Assembly (NCBI RefSeq): GCF_013304825.1
Contig: NZ_JAAWUO010000002.1
Span: forward strand, 186,001 to 250,000
Direction of reading: 5' to 3'
DNA length: 64,000 bases
From: Blautia schinkii
Lineage (GTDB): Bacteria; Bacillota; Clostridia; Lachnospirales; Lachnospiraceae
Shown: positions 1 through 8,678 of the stretch, in pieces
Position numbering within the stretch: position 1 is the first letter of the stretch
How the letters are laid out: the number at the start of each line of letters is the position of its first letter
The notes under the pieces: model-generated
What the model saw: only the letters and a program-made list of their open reading frames with translations
What the model was told of the DNA's origin: nothing
Databases searched by the model: none
Translations under genes and position numbers: made by a program

Positions 1-1066
1 CACGGTCCTGTCCGATTTCCGTCTCTTCTACAATGCGAATCGCTTCTTCTTTTCCCTCTTCTGTAAGAGCTTTACGGCTCTGGTTCAGCGCAGTCAGATC
101 ACCTGCAAGTTTCGCAGCTTCTTCCTCTGTCTCTGCACAGAGAAGCTTCAGAGAACGGGCTGCCGTATCCAGTCTTCCGCTGGCATTGATGCATGGTCCC
201 AGCACAAATCCCACGTGATAAGCTGTGATCTCTCCGTCTTCCAGACCATTTGCACGAATCAATTCCCGTAAACCTTTATTAGATGTGTGGGAAAGCCTTT
301 TCAGTCCTTCTTTTACAAGAATACGGTTTTCTCCCTGAAGATCCATTACATCTCCAACTGTTGCAATAGCTCCCAGTTCTATAAAATCTTCCAGTTCTCT
401 CTCCGGGATCCCGCAGGCTTCATAGAGAGCTGTCACAAGCTTCAGTGCAACTACAGCACCGCAGAGTCTTTTTTCCGGGTATCTGCAGTCCGGCTGCTTT
501 GGATTTACAATAATATCTGCAGGAGGAAAAATCAGCTCACGGCCGTTTTCCGTTTCTTTATATGGAATCTCATGATGGTCTGTTACGATCACTGTCATTC
601 CTTTTTCTTTTGCCATCGCAATTTCATTATATGCTGCAATTCCATTGTCACAGGTAACGATCACATCAATTCCATCTGCAAGTGCCTTCTCGATCAGATG
701 CTCGTGAATCCCGTATCCATCTGATACTCGGTCAGGAATATATGTATCTGCATATGCACCTACCCGTTTCAGTCCTTTAAGCAGGATAAATGTAGATATT
801 ACACCGTCAATATCATAATCTCCGATAATCCGGATCTGTTTTTTTTCTTTTATCTTATTTCGCAGAATCTCTACAGCTTCATCCACATCTTTCATAAGAT
901 GTGGAGAAGCCAGCTCCTCCACTGTTCCATGAAGATATCTGCGGATTTCTTCTTTGTCCTGTACATCGCGGTTCCGAATCAGCCTAGCGATCACAGGATC
1001 GATCCCGAATTCTTTTCCAATTGCTGTAAAATCTGCACGTTTTGCAGCAACAACCCATCGTTCCAT
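1..1066 (-). CDS. recJ: Single-stranded-DNA exonuclease RecJ, N-terminal part (3' end outside window)
   Basis: RecJ is a 5'-3' single-strand exonuclease of recombination and repair. The window holds the first 355 codons, and the reading frame is still open at the window edge. The start ATG follows an AAGGAGG ribosome site and gives MERWVVAAKRADF. Two DHH-phosphoesterase motifs are visible in the right order: RIIGDYDIDGV (metal-binding DxD) and VTDHHEIPY, with the DHH at residues 163-165. The product reads toward the window start; the DHHA1 and OB parts must lie outside. About 245 bp separate it from the secDF stop upstream, so it probably has its own promoter. Confidence 0.93.
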   Translation of the reverse strand, partial: MERWVVAAKRADFTAIGKEFGIDPVIARLIRNRDVQDKEEIRRYLHGTVEELASPHLMKDVDEAVEILRNKIKEKKQIRIIGDYDIDGVISTFILLKGLKRVGAYADTYIPDRVSDGYGIHEHLIEKALADGIDVIVTCDNGIAAYNEIAMAKEKGMTVIVTDHHEIPYKETENGRELIFPPADIIVNPKQPDCRYPEKRLCGAVVALKLVTALYEACGIPERELEDFIELGAIATVGDVMDLQGENRILVKEGLKRLSHTSNKGLRELIRANGLEDGEITAYHVGFVLGPCINASGRLDTAARSLKLLCAETEEEAAKLAGDLTALNQSRKALTEEGKEEAIRIVEETEIGQDR

Positions 1067-1242
1067 GTTGTTTCCTCCTTGAACTGCTTTGCCGCTTTCA
1101 TCTTGTCAAGCGACACAATAACGATATTGTAACTCATAAGCCAGTATACCTGCAAGTATAAAAACGTAAGAACGAATCGAACAGATCCTGTCCTCAGGAC
1201 TTTTTTACGTTATTGGAACATTATGGAATGATTACCTGTAAT

Positions 1243-1295
1243 AAAAAAACGTCCCGCAGGGAAAAATACTTCTTCCCCATACGAAACGTTTTTTT
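1243..1295 (-). terminator. Terminator after secDF
   Basis: A ten-base inverted repeat (AAAAAAACGT / ACGTTTTTTT) with a T-run lies just past the secDF stop on the minus strand. The A-run at the other side could let it work in both directions. The rest of the 245-bp gap to recJ holds no gene. Confidence 0.7.
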
Positions 1296-1310
1296 ATCTT
1301 TTAACAGCTC

Positions 1311-3728
1311 TTATTCAGATTTTTCTTCCTCATTCTGCTGTTTTGCTGCTTCCTGCGCTGCAAGGCGGTCTGCAACTCTTTTACGATTTTTCTTCTTTGG
1401 CTGTTGCGGAGCTGCAGGCTGTCCGGACGGCTGTTTTGCCTTTTTCCCAGTGGAAGTCTGAGCGGATGCTGCTGCAGCTGCCGGTACGACAACGCGGTTC
1501 TTTCCGAAAGTCTTCATTGTATACCACAGTGCACCTGTAATGCATACAGAAGAATATGCTCCGCCGATGATACCTACCATCAGAGGTGCGGCAAACTCTT
1601 TAATGGAAGAAACTCCCATAACGTAAAGGATCGCAACCATAACGAAAGTTGTCAGGGATGTGTAAATGCTTCGTGTCAGAGTTTCTGTAACACTTGTGTT
1701 TACAATCTCTTTCAGTTTCTCATCTTCAACTTTCTTTCTGCCCTTCATGTTCTCACGGATACGGTCAAAGATAACGATCGTCGCATTGATGGAATAACCG
1801 ACAATGGTCAGCATACAAGCAATAAATGTATTACCAACTGATGTTCTGGAAATAACATAGAACGCAAGTACAACCAGAACGTCATGAAGAAGTGCAAGTA
1901 CCGCACTGCTTGCAAAACGGATATCTTTAAAACGGAACCAGATGTAAAGAAGCATAAAAATCGCAGCTACGATAACAGCTACAATGGCATCTCTTCTCAT
2001 CTCATTGCTGACTGTGGCGGAAATATTCTCAGACGTGATAAGACTTGTATCTACATCAAAATTCTCCTCCAGAGCCTTGTTCAGTGCTTCACGCTCACTG
2101 AGATCCAGAGAACGTGTTTTGATCACTACCTGATTGGTTCCCTGAACTTTTGTCGGCTGTACATTCTTATCTCCTGTAACTGACTCAACAACCGGTGTTA
2201 CCTCAGAATCAATCTCCTTGATATCCATCTCTTTGTTAAAGGTCACATTTGTGGATGTACCACCTGAGAACTCCAGACTGTAGTTCATGGCTTTATCACC
2301 GATCACATTGCTGTGGATCAGCATTCCCACAGGTCCGCAGAGGATCAGAATAACGGAAATAGTAAAGAAGATCTTTCTCTTTCCAATAAAATCCACAACC
2401 TTACGCTCTTTGGCAACGCCGTAAAATTTCGGATCACGGACACCTACTGCAAAGACTGCATTGATTACAAATCTAGATACGACCAGTGCTGTGAACATGG
2501 AGATCACAATACCCATAGCCAGTGTGTAGGCAAATCCCTTAACAGAGCCGGAACCCAGCCACATCAGAACGCAGGCTGCAATCAGTGTTGTGATGTTTCC
2601 GTCAAAAATAGCGGAGAACGCTTTACTGAATCCACTCTTAATCGCTGCATGAACGGAAAGTCCTGCTGCAATCTCTTCCCTGATTCTGGCATAGATGATA
2701 ACGTTGGCATCCACTGCCATACCAATGCCCAGTATGATACCTGCAATGCCCGGAAGCGTAAGGGTGATATCAAAGGCATTCAGTGTGATCAGCATTAATG
2801 TAGTATAAAGGATCAGAGCAACAGATGCTACAAGACCAGGGATACGATATGCAATGATCATGATCAGCATAACGATCACAAGACCGATAGCTCCTGCTTT
2901 TACGCTTGTTGCAATAGCCTCCTCACCAAGCTGCGCAGCTACTACACTGGAACGAAGCTCAGTAAGCTCAAGGCTTAAAGAACCGATTCGTATGTAAGAT
3001 GCAAGATTCTGAGCTTCTTCTGTGCTGGACATTCCGGTAATCTGAGCTTTTCCTCCGGAAATCTCCTCATTGACATTCGGAGCACTCAAAATCTGGTTAT
3101 CATATACGATCGCGATCTGCTTTCCCACATTAGCCTTGGTAGCTTCTGCGAATTTGGTTTTCCCATCTTTTGTAAGAGTCAGGCTGACTGCATATTTCTG
3201 GGTGCTTGTGGATGAATCCTGATAAGCTCCTCCCTCAGCATCTGCAACATCTGTACCTTCCAGCACAACAGAACCTGCTTTCTGGATGTCCTCAATGCTT
3301 CTTGCAAGGACATATCCGCTCTCGCTGTTTCCTGTTGTAAAGTTCTGATTTCCGTCTGCATCTGTCTGATCAATGAAATACAGGGAACCTGGTTTTCCAA
3401 GCTCTTCCAGGATCGCATTCGCGTCTGATACTCCCGGAATCTCAATAGTGATACGGTTGGAACCTTCCTGATACGCCTGTGCCTCAGTACTGTACTGAGA
3501 GACACGCTGCTGCATCTTGTAGACAGTATCGGACATGTCTTCCTTGCTCGGATTGCTGTCCTTAGCCTGGTATGTGATGCTGACACCGCCGGCAAGATCA
3601 AGTCCGGTATTGATGTTCTTAGCCGAACCTGTACCTGTAGGGCCAATGCCCACTGCAGCCACATAGCAGAAGAATACTGTGACGATCGCCGTCAGAAGCA
3701 GCACTGCAATTCCTCTACTTTTCTTCAT
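1311..3728 (-). CDS. secDF: Protein translocase subunit SecDF (fused SecD-SecF)
   Basis: An RND-family membrane motor that helps pull secreted proteins through SecYEG using the proton gradient. At 805 residues it is one fused chain. The SecD half has a first membrane helix at about residues 7-27, GLDLAGG at 42-48, the periplasmic P1 region and a second helix block near 270-435 that contains GMAVDANVIIYARI. The SecF half begins near residue 448 with a new helix, EFSGGTST near 484, and a helix bundle at about 590-755. The C-terminal tail (about 765-805) is rich in Ala, Gln and Lys. The gene follows scfB with only 15 bp between, the usual clostridial linkage of SecDF with the SCIFF cassette. Confidence 0.96.
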   Translation of the reverse strand: MKKSRGIAVLLLTAIVTVFFCYVAAVGIGPTGTGSAKNINTGLDLAGGVSITYQAKDSNPSKEDMSDTVYKMQQRVSQYSTEAQAYQEGSNRITIEIPGVSDANAILEELGKPGSLYFIDQTDADGNQNFTTGNSESGYVLARSIEDIQKAGSVVLEGTDVADAEGGAYQDSSTSTQKYAVSLTLTKDGKTKFAEATKANVGKQIAIVYDNQILSAPNVNEEISGGKAQITGMSSTEEAQNLASYIRIGSLSLELTELRSSVVAAQLGEEAIATSVKAGAIGLVIVMLIMIIAYRIPGLVASVALILYTTLMLITLNAFDITLTLPGIAGIILGIGMAVDANVIIYARIREEIAAGLSVHAAIKSGFSKAFSAIFDGNITTLIAACVLMWLGSGSVKGFAYTLAMGIVISMFTALVVSRFVINAVFAVGVRDPKFYGVAKERKVVDFIGKRKIFFTISVILILCGPVGMLIHSNVIGDKAMNYSLEFSGGTSTNVTFNKEMDIKEIDSEVTPVVESVTGDKNVQPTKVQGTNQVVIKTRSLDLSEREALNKALEENFDVDTSLITSENISATVSNEMRRDAIVAVIVAAIFMLLYIWFRFKDIRFASSAVLALLHDVLVVLAFYVISRTSVGNTFIACMLTIVGYSINATIVIFDRIRENMKGRKKVEDEKLKEIVNTSVTETLTRSIYTSLTTFVMVAILYVMGVSSIKEFAAPLMVGIIGGAYSSVCITGALWYTMKTFGKNRVVVPAAAAASAQTSTGKKAKQPSGQPAAPQQPKKKNRKRVADRLAAQEAAKQQNEEEKSE

Positions 3729-3743
3729 TTTCTTTTTCCTCTC

Positions 3744-5108
3744 TTATTCCGCCAAAGCGGCTTTTATCATGATAGCGCACTCCACACGCTTCCTCTGGAG
3801 TTCGCATCCGATCTTATAATTCCCCTGGATATCTCCGCCGAAATGGTAGCCGTTTGCTGCACAGCCACCGCTGCAGTAGAATCTGGCAAAGCAGTCCTTG
3901 CAGTCCGGTTTCGTATAGACGTTGCATCTGCCGAAATCTTTTACGATCTCAGGTTTTGTGATTCCTTCGTCTACATTACCCATAAGGTACTGTTCCTCAC
4001 CGACAAACTGGTGACATGGATAAAAATCCCCCCACGGTGTAACAGCCAAATACTCCGTTCCTGAGCCGCATCCGGAAAGACGTTTGTATACGCATGGACC
4101 ACCGGTAAGGTCGATCATAAAATGGAAGAAGTTAAATCCCTTTCCCTCTTTCTCTCTCTTGATCATCTCTTTCGCAAGAATGTCGTACTGTTCCAGAATC
4201 TGAGGGATGTCCTCCTCGCGGATAGCATACTCTTCTGTATCTGCTGCTACAACAGGCTCAACAGAGATCTGTTTGAATCCAAGGTCAGCCAGATGCAGTA
4301 CATCCTCGGAAAAATCAAGATTATGATGAGTAAAAGTTCCTCTTACATAATACTTGTCCTGATTTCTGGATTCTGCAAATTTCTTAAATTTGGGCATAAT
4401 CAGGTCATAGCTGCCTGCACCTTTACGGAATGGACGCATGTAATCGTGAACTTCTTTTCTTCCGTCCACACTTAATACTACATTTCCCATCTCCTTATTG
4501 CAGAATTCCATTACCTCATCATTTAAAAGAACACCGTTGGTTGTCAGTGTAAAACGGAATTTTTTATTATGGAGCTTCTCCTGCTCTCTTCCGTATTTTA
4601 CAAGATCTTTCACAACCTGCCAGTTCATAAGCGGCTCGCCGCCGAAGAAATCTACTTCCAGATTCTTTCTGGAACCGGAGTTTGCGATCAGGAAATCCAG
4701 TGCTTTCTTTCCTACTTCAAAAGACATCAGCGCACGTCTTCCGTGATACTCTCCCTCCTCTGCAAAACAGTAGCGACATGCCAAATTACAGTCGTGTGCG
4801 ATATGAAGGCAGAGTGCCTTTACAACTGTCTGGCGGTTCCTGGTAAATTCATCAATAATATTCTCATAAATATCTTTTGTAAAAAGCATTCCCTGTTCCT
4901 GAAGCTTCTTACATTCAGTTACAGATGTTTCCACATCCTCTTTCTTAAAACGGTCGCCAAGCTTCTGTGCAATGACCTCCGTCTCCATGCCTTCCTCAAG
5001 ATATGGCAGCACCTCATAGGTTACTTCATCTACAAGATGGATACAGCCGCTGTTGATGTCCAGCACGATATTATATCCATTACTCTGATAACGGTGAATC
5101 AGACTCAT
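3744..5108 (-). CDS. scfB: SCIFF peptide maturase, radical SAM/SPASM thioether-forming enzyme
   Basis: A radical SAM enzyme that installs a Cys-to-Thr thioether (ranthipeptide) link in the six-cysteine SCIFF peptide. The ATG used here gives MSLIHRYQ and has an AAAGGA site; a longer reading starts at a TTG nine bases upstream. The radical SAM cluster motif CNLACRYC has its cysteines at residues 107, 111 and 114. The C-terminal SPASM/twitch part carries a series of cysteines within about residues 340-440 (CGSGTEYL, CHQF, CKDCFARFYCSGGC, GCELQ) for two further Fe-S clusters. An N-terminal RiPP-recognition-like region precedes the barrel. Its substrate gene lies about 140 bp upstream on the same strand. 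Confidence 0.95.
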   Translation of the reverse strand: MSLIHRYQSNGYNIVLDINSGCIHLVDEVTYEVLPYLEEGMETEVIAQKLGDRFKKEDVETSVTECKKLQEQGMLFTKDIYENIIDEFTRNRQTVVKALCLHIAHDCNLACRYCFAEEGEYHGRRALMSFEVGKKALDFLIANSGSRKNLEVDFFGGEPLMNWQVVKDLVKYGREQEKLHNKKFRFTLTTNGVLLNDEVMEFCNKEMGNVVLSVDGRKEVHDYMRPFRKGAGSYDLIMPKFKKFAESRNQDKYYVRGTFTHHNLDFSEDVLHLADLGFKQISVEPVVAADTEEYAIREEDIPQILEQYDILAKEMIKREKEGKGFNFFHFMIDLTGGPCVYKRLSGCGSGTEYLAVTPWGDFYPCHQFVGEEQYLMGNVDEGITKPEIVKDFGRCNVYTKPDCKDCFARFYCSGGCAANGYHFGGDIQGNYKIGCELQRKRVECAIMIKAALAE

Positions 5109-5146
5109 TTCCCGCAATCCTTTCTAAAAATCTTTTTATAACCCGA

Positions 5147-5172
5147 CAAAACGCGCCCTCCGGCGCGTTTTG
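5147..5172 (-). terminator. Perfect 11-bp hairpin between scfA and scfB (attenuator/terminator)
   Basis: CAAAACGCGCC pairs perfectly with GGCGCGTTTTG around a four-base loop. On the transcribed strand the stem ends in TTTTG, so it can act as a partial terminator or 3' stabiliser. It would let the cell make much more precursor peptide mRNA than enzyme mRNA. Confidence 0.75.
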
Positions 5173-5250
5173 CTGGATACCTGTTACTTTCAGATAAAAC
5201 AAGTGAAGCAGCGGATCCCCGCTGCTTTCCACTCATTCAACGGCTGCTTC

Positions 5251-5391
5251 TTATTTATGCTCGCAGCTCTGGTTTCCTACTGTACAGGAAGTCTTGCAAG
5301 CAGACTGGCAGGATGTCTGACATTCGCCACATCCACCCTTCTTAACCGTGTTCTGAAGGTTCTTTGTATTTAATGTCTTGATATGTTCCAT
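5251..5391 (-). CDS. scfA: SCIFF peptide precursor (six cysteines in forty-five)
   Basis: A 46-residue ribosomal peptide beginning MEHIKTLNTKNLQ, with a Lys-rich leader and a Cys-rich core. The six cysteines are at residues 21, 24, 28, 32, 36 and 43, and the Thr/Ser residues between them are possible thioether acceptors. The start follows AAAGGAGG. This is the strictly conserved clostridial SCIFF family; the matching radical SAM maturase follows directly. The exported or signalling role of the mature peptide is not established. A strong hairpin separates it from scfB. Confidence 0.95.
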   Translation of the reverse strand: MEHIKTLNTKNLQNTVKKGGCGECQTSCQSACKTSCTVGNQSCEHK

Positions 5392-5472
5392 GATATATCC
5401 TCCTTTATGTATTCTATCTTCGCCTAGTATAGCATAAAATTACTGATTTTCAAAGCATTTTTTTGCAAGCTT

Positions 5473-5823
5473 TTATGACAGCATTCCCCCAAGTGCTCCA
5501 CCCCCCAGACACATAAAGAAAGTAGTCACTGCATGGGCAAAAGTCATATCCCATTTCCCTTGTGCCATGAAAGAAACAATAAGCAGTAATACATAGTAGG
5601 AAAGTCCCGTTATGATTCCCCAGAGATATCGGTCTTTCCTCATGATCTTGCCTGCTGCAAACCCTCCCGTCAGACAGGATGCCACATAAATAAAAGTGAT
5701 TCCAGCCGCCGCAGTTCCCTCACCTGGCTCAAACCGAAATAAGACAAAAGCCAGAAGTAAAAGAAGAAGTCCTGTCAGACCATAAGCCAGAAGCAGTGAC
5801 CGCAATACCGCTTTTAACCTCAT
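5473..5823 (-). CDS. TIGR04086 family membrane protein
   Basis: A small protein of 116 residues, almost wholly hydrophobic, with about four membrane segments (around residues 8-28, 38-58, 65-88 and 95-114). The TIGR04086 family is regularly found immediately upstream of the SCIFF precursor gene in Clostridia, and that is the arrangement here. Its function is unknown; export or immunity for the SCIFF product would fit the neighbourhood but is only inferred. The ribosome site GGGAGGG lies inside the 3' arm of a terminator hairpin (see the next feature). Confidence 0.82.
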   Translation of the reverse strand: MRLKAVLRSLLLAYGLTGLLLLLLAFVLFRFEPGEGTAAAGITFIYVASCLTGGFAAGKIMRKDRYLWGIITGLSYYVLLLIVSFMAQGKWDMTFAHAVTTFFMCLGGGALGGMLS

Positions 5824-5864
5824 AAAAAAGCCCTCCCATGGTCATTATATGGGAAGGCTTTTTT
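5824..5864 (-). terminator. Terminator of the stalk protein gene that overlaps the next gene's ribosome site
   Basis: A 16-bp stem with one mismatch (AAAAAAGCC...GGCTTTTTT) encloses a nine-base loop and ends directly at the ATG of the TIGR04086 gene. The GGGAGGG ribosome site of that gene lies in the 3' arm, and a TATAAT hexamer lies at the loop. Confidence 0.8.
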
Positions 5865-5882
5865 CGTTATTCTCTGTTTCTT

Positions 5883-7670
5883 TTATTTCTTTCTTTTCTT
5901 GAAAAATACTGCCACGCCAGCCACAACTGCTGCTGCAACAAACAGGATCACAAACGGAAGGATCTGAGTATTATCACCGGTATTTACCTGCTTTTTGGAA
6001 GTAGCCTGTGAAGATTCATCCTCTGGCTCAGCACCGGAAGTACTGTTCTGTGAAGAAGTTTCTTCAAGATCGGCGGTTCCTGATGAAAGATCAGCGGATG
6101 TGTCCAGATCGGCTGCACTGTCTGTATTTTCTGTTCCATCAGAGTCTGTTATATCTGATGTATCAGAAGAACTTGTCGTATCTGTTGAAGAAGCCGCAGC
6201 AGGTGTAGTCTTCGTAATATCACTGCTGCTGTCAGTTCCTGCATCCGGGCCTACCAGAGACTTGCTTCCTGCAATACCAAACGGGCTGAAGGAATGAGTA
6301 CTGAAAGTCATGGTTCCTCCATCTACACTCGGGATAATCGTCTCCATTGCTCCGTTATCAAGAAGATGTTCGATTGAATATGTATAGCCAGCTTTTACCG
6401 GAACGGTTACACTGATATACTCACCGTCCGGAATCTTGTATTCTGTGTTTTTCTGTGTATCCCAGAGTTCAAATTCATAAGATTTGAAGATCGTTGCATC
6501 TTCCGCATTGGCAAATTCATAATCCTCGCCGCCGGAAACACGGAACTGTACATACCATGGAAGGTCGATGCCGGATACTGTGATTCCGTCACATGTATGG
6601 TTCTGGATTGCTGTCTGCTCCTTCTCTGTTTCCGTCAGATCAGTTCCTGCATTCTGAGGACGTTTATCTTCTTCCTCATCTTTGCGATCAAAAATATTGT
6701 CCTTATCTTCTTCCGGTATTTCTGTTACATCTGGTGTTTCATCTTCTTTGCTGTCCTTTTTGTCTGTATCTGCGGAACTATCTGTCCTGCTGTCATCCTC
6801 TGCCGGAGTTACAGTTGTTTCCGGGGTTTGGGCAGCATCTGCATCATTATTCCCGTTTTTATCTTCGCTGCCGTTTGGATTTTTATCCTGGTCAGCCCTA
6901 TTTTCATGTTCAGAAGGTGTTACAGTTGCTTCTGGCGTTTCGGTAACATCTGGATCTACGTTATCTATAGTATCCCCATCTGTACTGTCTTTATCTGTAC
7001 TGTCTTTATCTGTACTGTCTTTATCTGCAATGTTATCCGTTGTGCTGTCTTCGGCATTATCCTTCTTCTCATCAGTATTATCATTATCTGTATCTGTCTT
7101 ATCAGAGGAAGGCTCCTGAGCATCCGGTATTTCTGTTACATCCGCATTGTCTTTGTTATTATCATCCTCAGTATCACTGTTATTCTCATAAGAATCACTC
7201 TCGTTGACATTTCCATTCTCTGCTGTTTCTTCATTGGAACTATCTTCTGAATCTTCACCGGAAGTCTCCGCACTTTCATTCTCATCTGAAGAGCTATCAA
7301 AACTATTAACAACAACTGTCACATATCCGGTAAGAGTTCCTGAACTGCTGTCCCATCCTGGAAGACCGGAAAGATCCGCACCTGACGATGGCTTAAATAC
7401 AACCGCACATGACTGCACGCGTTTCTCCGGCACATAAGAACCGTCCACCCAGGAAAGACTTCCATATGAATTAGATGGAAGAGTCACATTAGACAGCGCT
7501 GTAGGGTTATCAATAGTAATATTATCCGGAATCACAGCACCAGACTCAATACCTGAACTGCTTCCTGCATAAGTTGGTAAAGCCTGTCCGCTGATAAGCG
7601 TCATGGACAGAGCTGCTGCTGCCAGTATAGAAAAGCTTTTGCTGAAAGTATTCTTTGTGTTCTTTTTCAT
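5883..7670 (-). CDS. Cell-surface protein with long Asp/Ser/Thr stalk and sortase-like C-terminus
   Basis: A secreted protein of 595 residues. The chosen ATG (MKKNTKNTF) has AGAGGTG nine bases upstream; a longer reading adds 11 residues without a good site. A signal peptide covers about residues 1-36 (ends TYA-GS). A short N-terminal folded part is followed by a strongly acidic low-complexity stalk of about 230 residues with repeats such as DKDST (three copies, 15-bp DNA repeats) and VTETPEATVTP. A beta-rich part at about 365-490 precedes another Ser/Thr/Asp stalk. The C-terminus has VNTGDN, one hydrophobic helix and a KKRKK tail, resembling a variant sortase signal of the NTGD type. The ligand is unknown. 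Confidence 0.8.
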   Translation of the reverse strand: MKKNTKNTFSKSFSILAAAALSMTLISGQALPTYAGSSSGIESGAVIPDNITIDNPTALSNVTLPSNSYGSLSWVDGSYVPEKRVQSCAVVFKPSSGADLSGLPGWDSSSGTLTGYVTVVVNSFDSSSDENESAETSGEDSEDSSNEETAENGNVNESDSYENNSDTEDDNNKDNADVTEIPDAQEPSSDKTDTDNDNTDEKKDNAEDSTTDNIADKDSTDKDSTDKDSTDGDTIDNVDPDVTETPEATVTPSEHENRADQDKNPNGSEDKNGNNDADAAQTPETTVTPAEDDSRTDSSADTDKKDSKEDETPDVTEIPEEDKDNIFDRKDEEEDKRPQNAGTDLTETEKEQTAIQNHTCDGITVSGIDLPWYVQFRVSGGEDYEFANAEDATIFKSYEFELWDTQKNTEYKIPDGEYISVTVPVKAGYTYSIEHLLDNGAMETIIPSVDGGTMTFSTHSFSPFGIAGSKSLVGPDAGTDSSSDITKTTPAAASSTDTTSSSDTSDITDSDGTENTDSAADLDTSADLSSGTADLEETSSQNSTSGAEPEDESSQATSKKQVNTGDNTQILPFVILFVAAAVVAGVAVFFKKRKK

Positions 7671-7878
7671 AATAATATGCACCTCTATATTCAAAATCTT
7701 CAATTTATGTTCGCTATTTATCTGAAAATACTTTTATATAAAATATCGAACGCATTTGCCACGCGCCCGAACCAATTTTTCTTTAAAAATTAATATCTTG
7801 TTAATCTTTCGTAACAGATATTTCGTTTTTTCGTCAAAAGCATTATAACACAATTCTTTTTTTTACGACACCCCCAAA

Positions 7879-8472
7879 TTATTTTTTTTTAAGCATTATA
7901 GAAAATTGTTTAATTATTCGTGTTATTTCCCCCATTACCTCATCAATTCCTTCATTTGTCTTACTCCAGTTGTATTTATTGATCGAATCCACGCAACATG
8001 GAATTACATAAAATTCTGTATCCGGATAAAGCAGCTTATAGTACATCAGTGCACGCCTTGCATGACAGGATTTACAGCAGAGAATCGCCTTTTTGATATC
8101 CAGGTGTTCTCTGTCTGTGACCTGTCTGGAATAAATTGCATTTTCATAGGTAAAGGTCGCCTGATCTTCTCTTAGGATCGTATCCTCCGGTACTCCATTT
8201 TTCATAAGAACATCTCTAAGGAAATCCCACTCTGACTCATAATCCTCTCTGTAATCTTCTTTTTTATCCAGAACTCCGCCAAACTTTCCAACTGTAACAC
8301 TGTACCTGCCGCTGGGTAAAATCTTTGGTGCCAGTCCTTGCCTGTAAAGTTCTGCCGCCTTTTCTGCCATCTGAGGATATCCATTCCCCGGGACAAAGAT
8401 CACATCTGCTTTTTCCGGTTTATCTTCTATAAAAATGAACTCTTCTATCTGCTTTAAAAATTCATCGTACAT
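7879..8472 (-). CDS. YdcF/DUF218 family protein
   Basis: A 197-residue protein of the DUF218 (YdcF/SanA-like) fold. Recognisable parts are ADVIFVPGNG near the start, a PSGR strand, the acidic T(I)LREDQATFTYENA segment near residues 98-112, and a Cys-His stretch (CCKSCHARRALMYY) in the middle. There is no signal peptide or membrane segment, so it is probably cytoplasmic, unlike the membrane-anchored SanA forms. Members bind nucleotides or sugars, but the reaction is unknown. It stands alone between two intergenic spaces of about 200 bp. Confidence 0.82.
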   Translation of the reverse strand: MYDEFLKQIEEFIFIEDKPEKADVIFVPGNGYPQMAEKAAELYRQGLAPKILPSGRYSVTVGKFGGVLDKKEDYREDYESEWDFLRDVLMKNGVPEDTILREDQATFTYENAIYSRQVTDREHLDIKKAILCCKSCHARRALMYYKLLYPDTEFYVIPCCVDSINKYNWSKTNEGIDEVMGEITRIIKQFSIMLKKK

Positions 8473-8678
8473 TTTTCCTGTGTCCTTTCTTTCTGCCTAC
8501 TGCTTATTTCACTTCGTATTCCTGCAAAGTGCTTACCTGATCTGGTTAAATTTATTAATAATATAACATTCTTTTAACTTCCTGCACAGCCAAAAGCACT
8601 TTATTTTGTTCTAAGATTTACAGACTGCTGTTCCTGGATTCAAGCAGCTTTTGCGATACTTCATTTAAAATAGATCTT

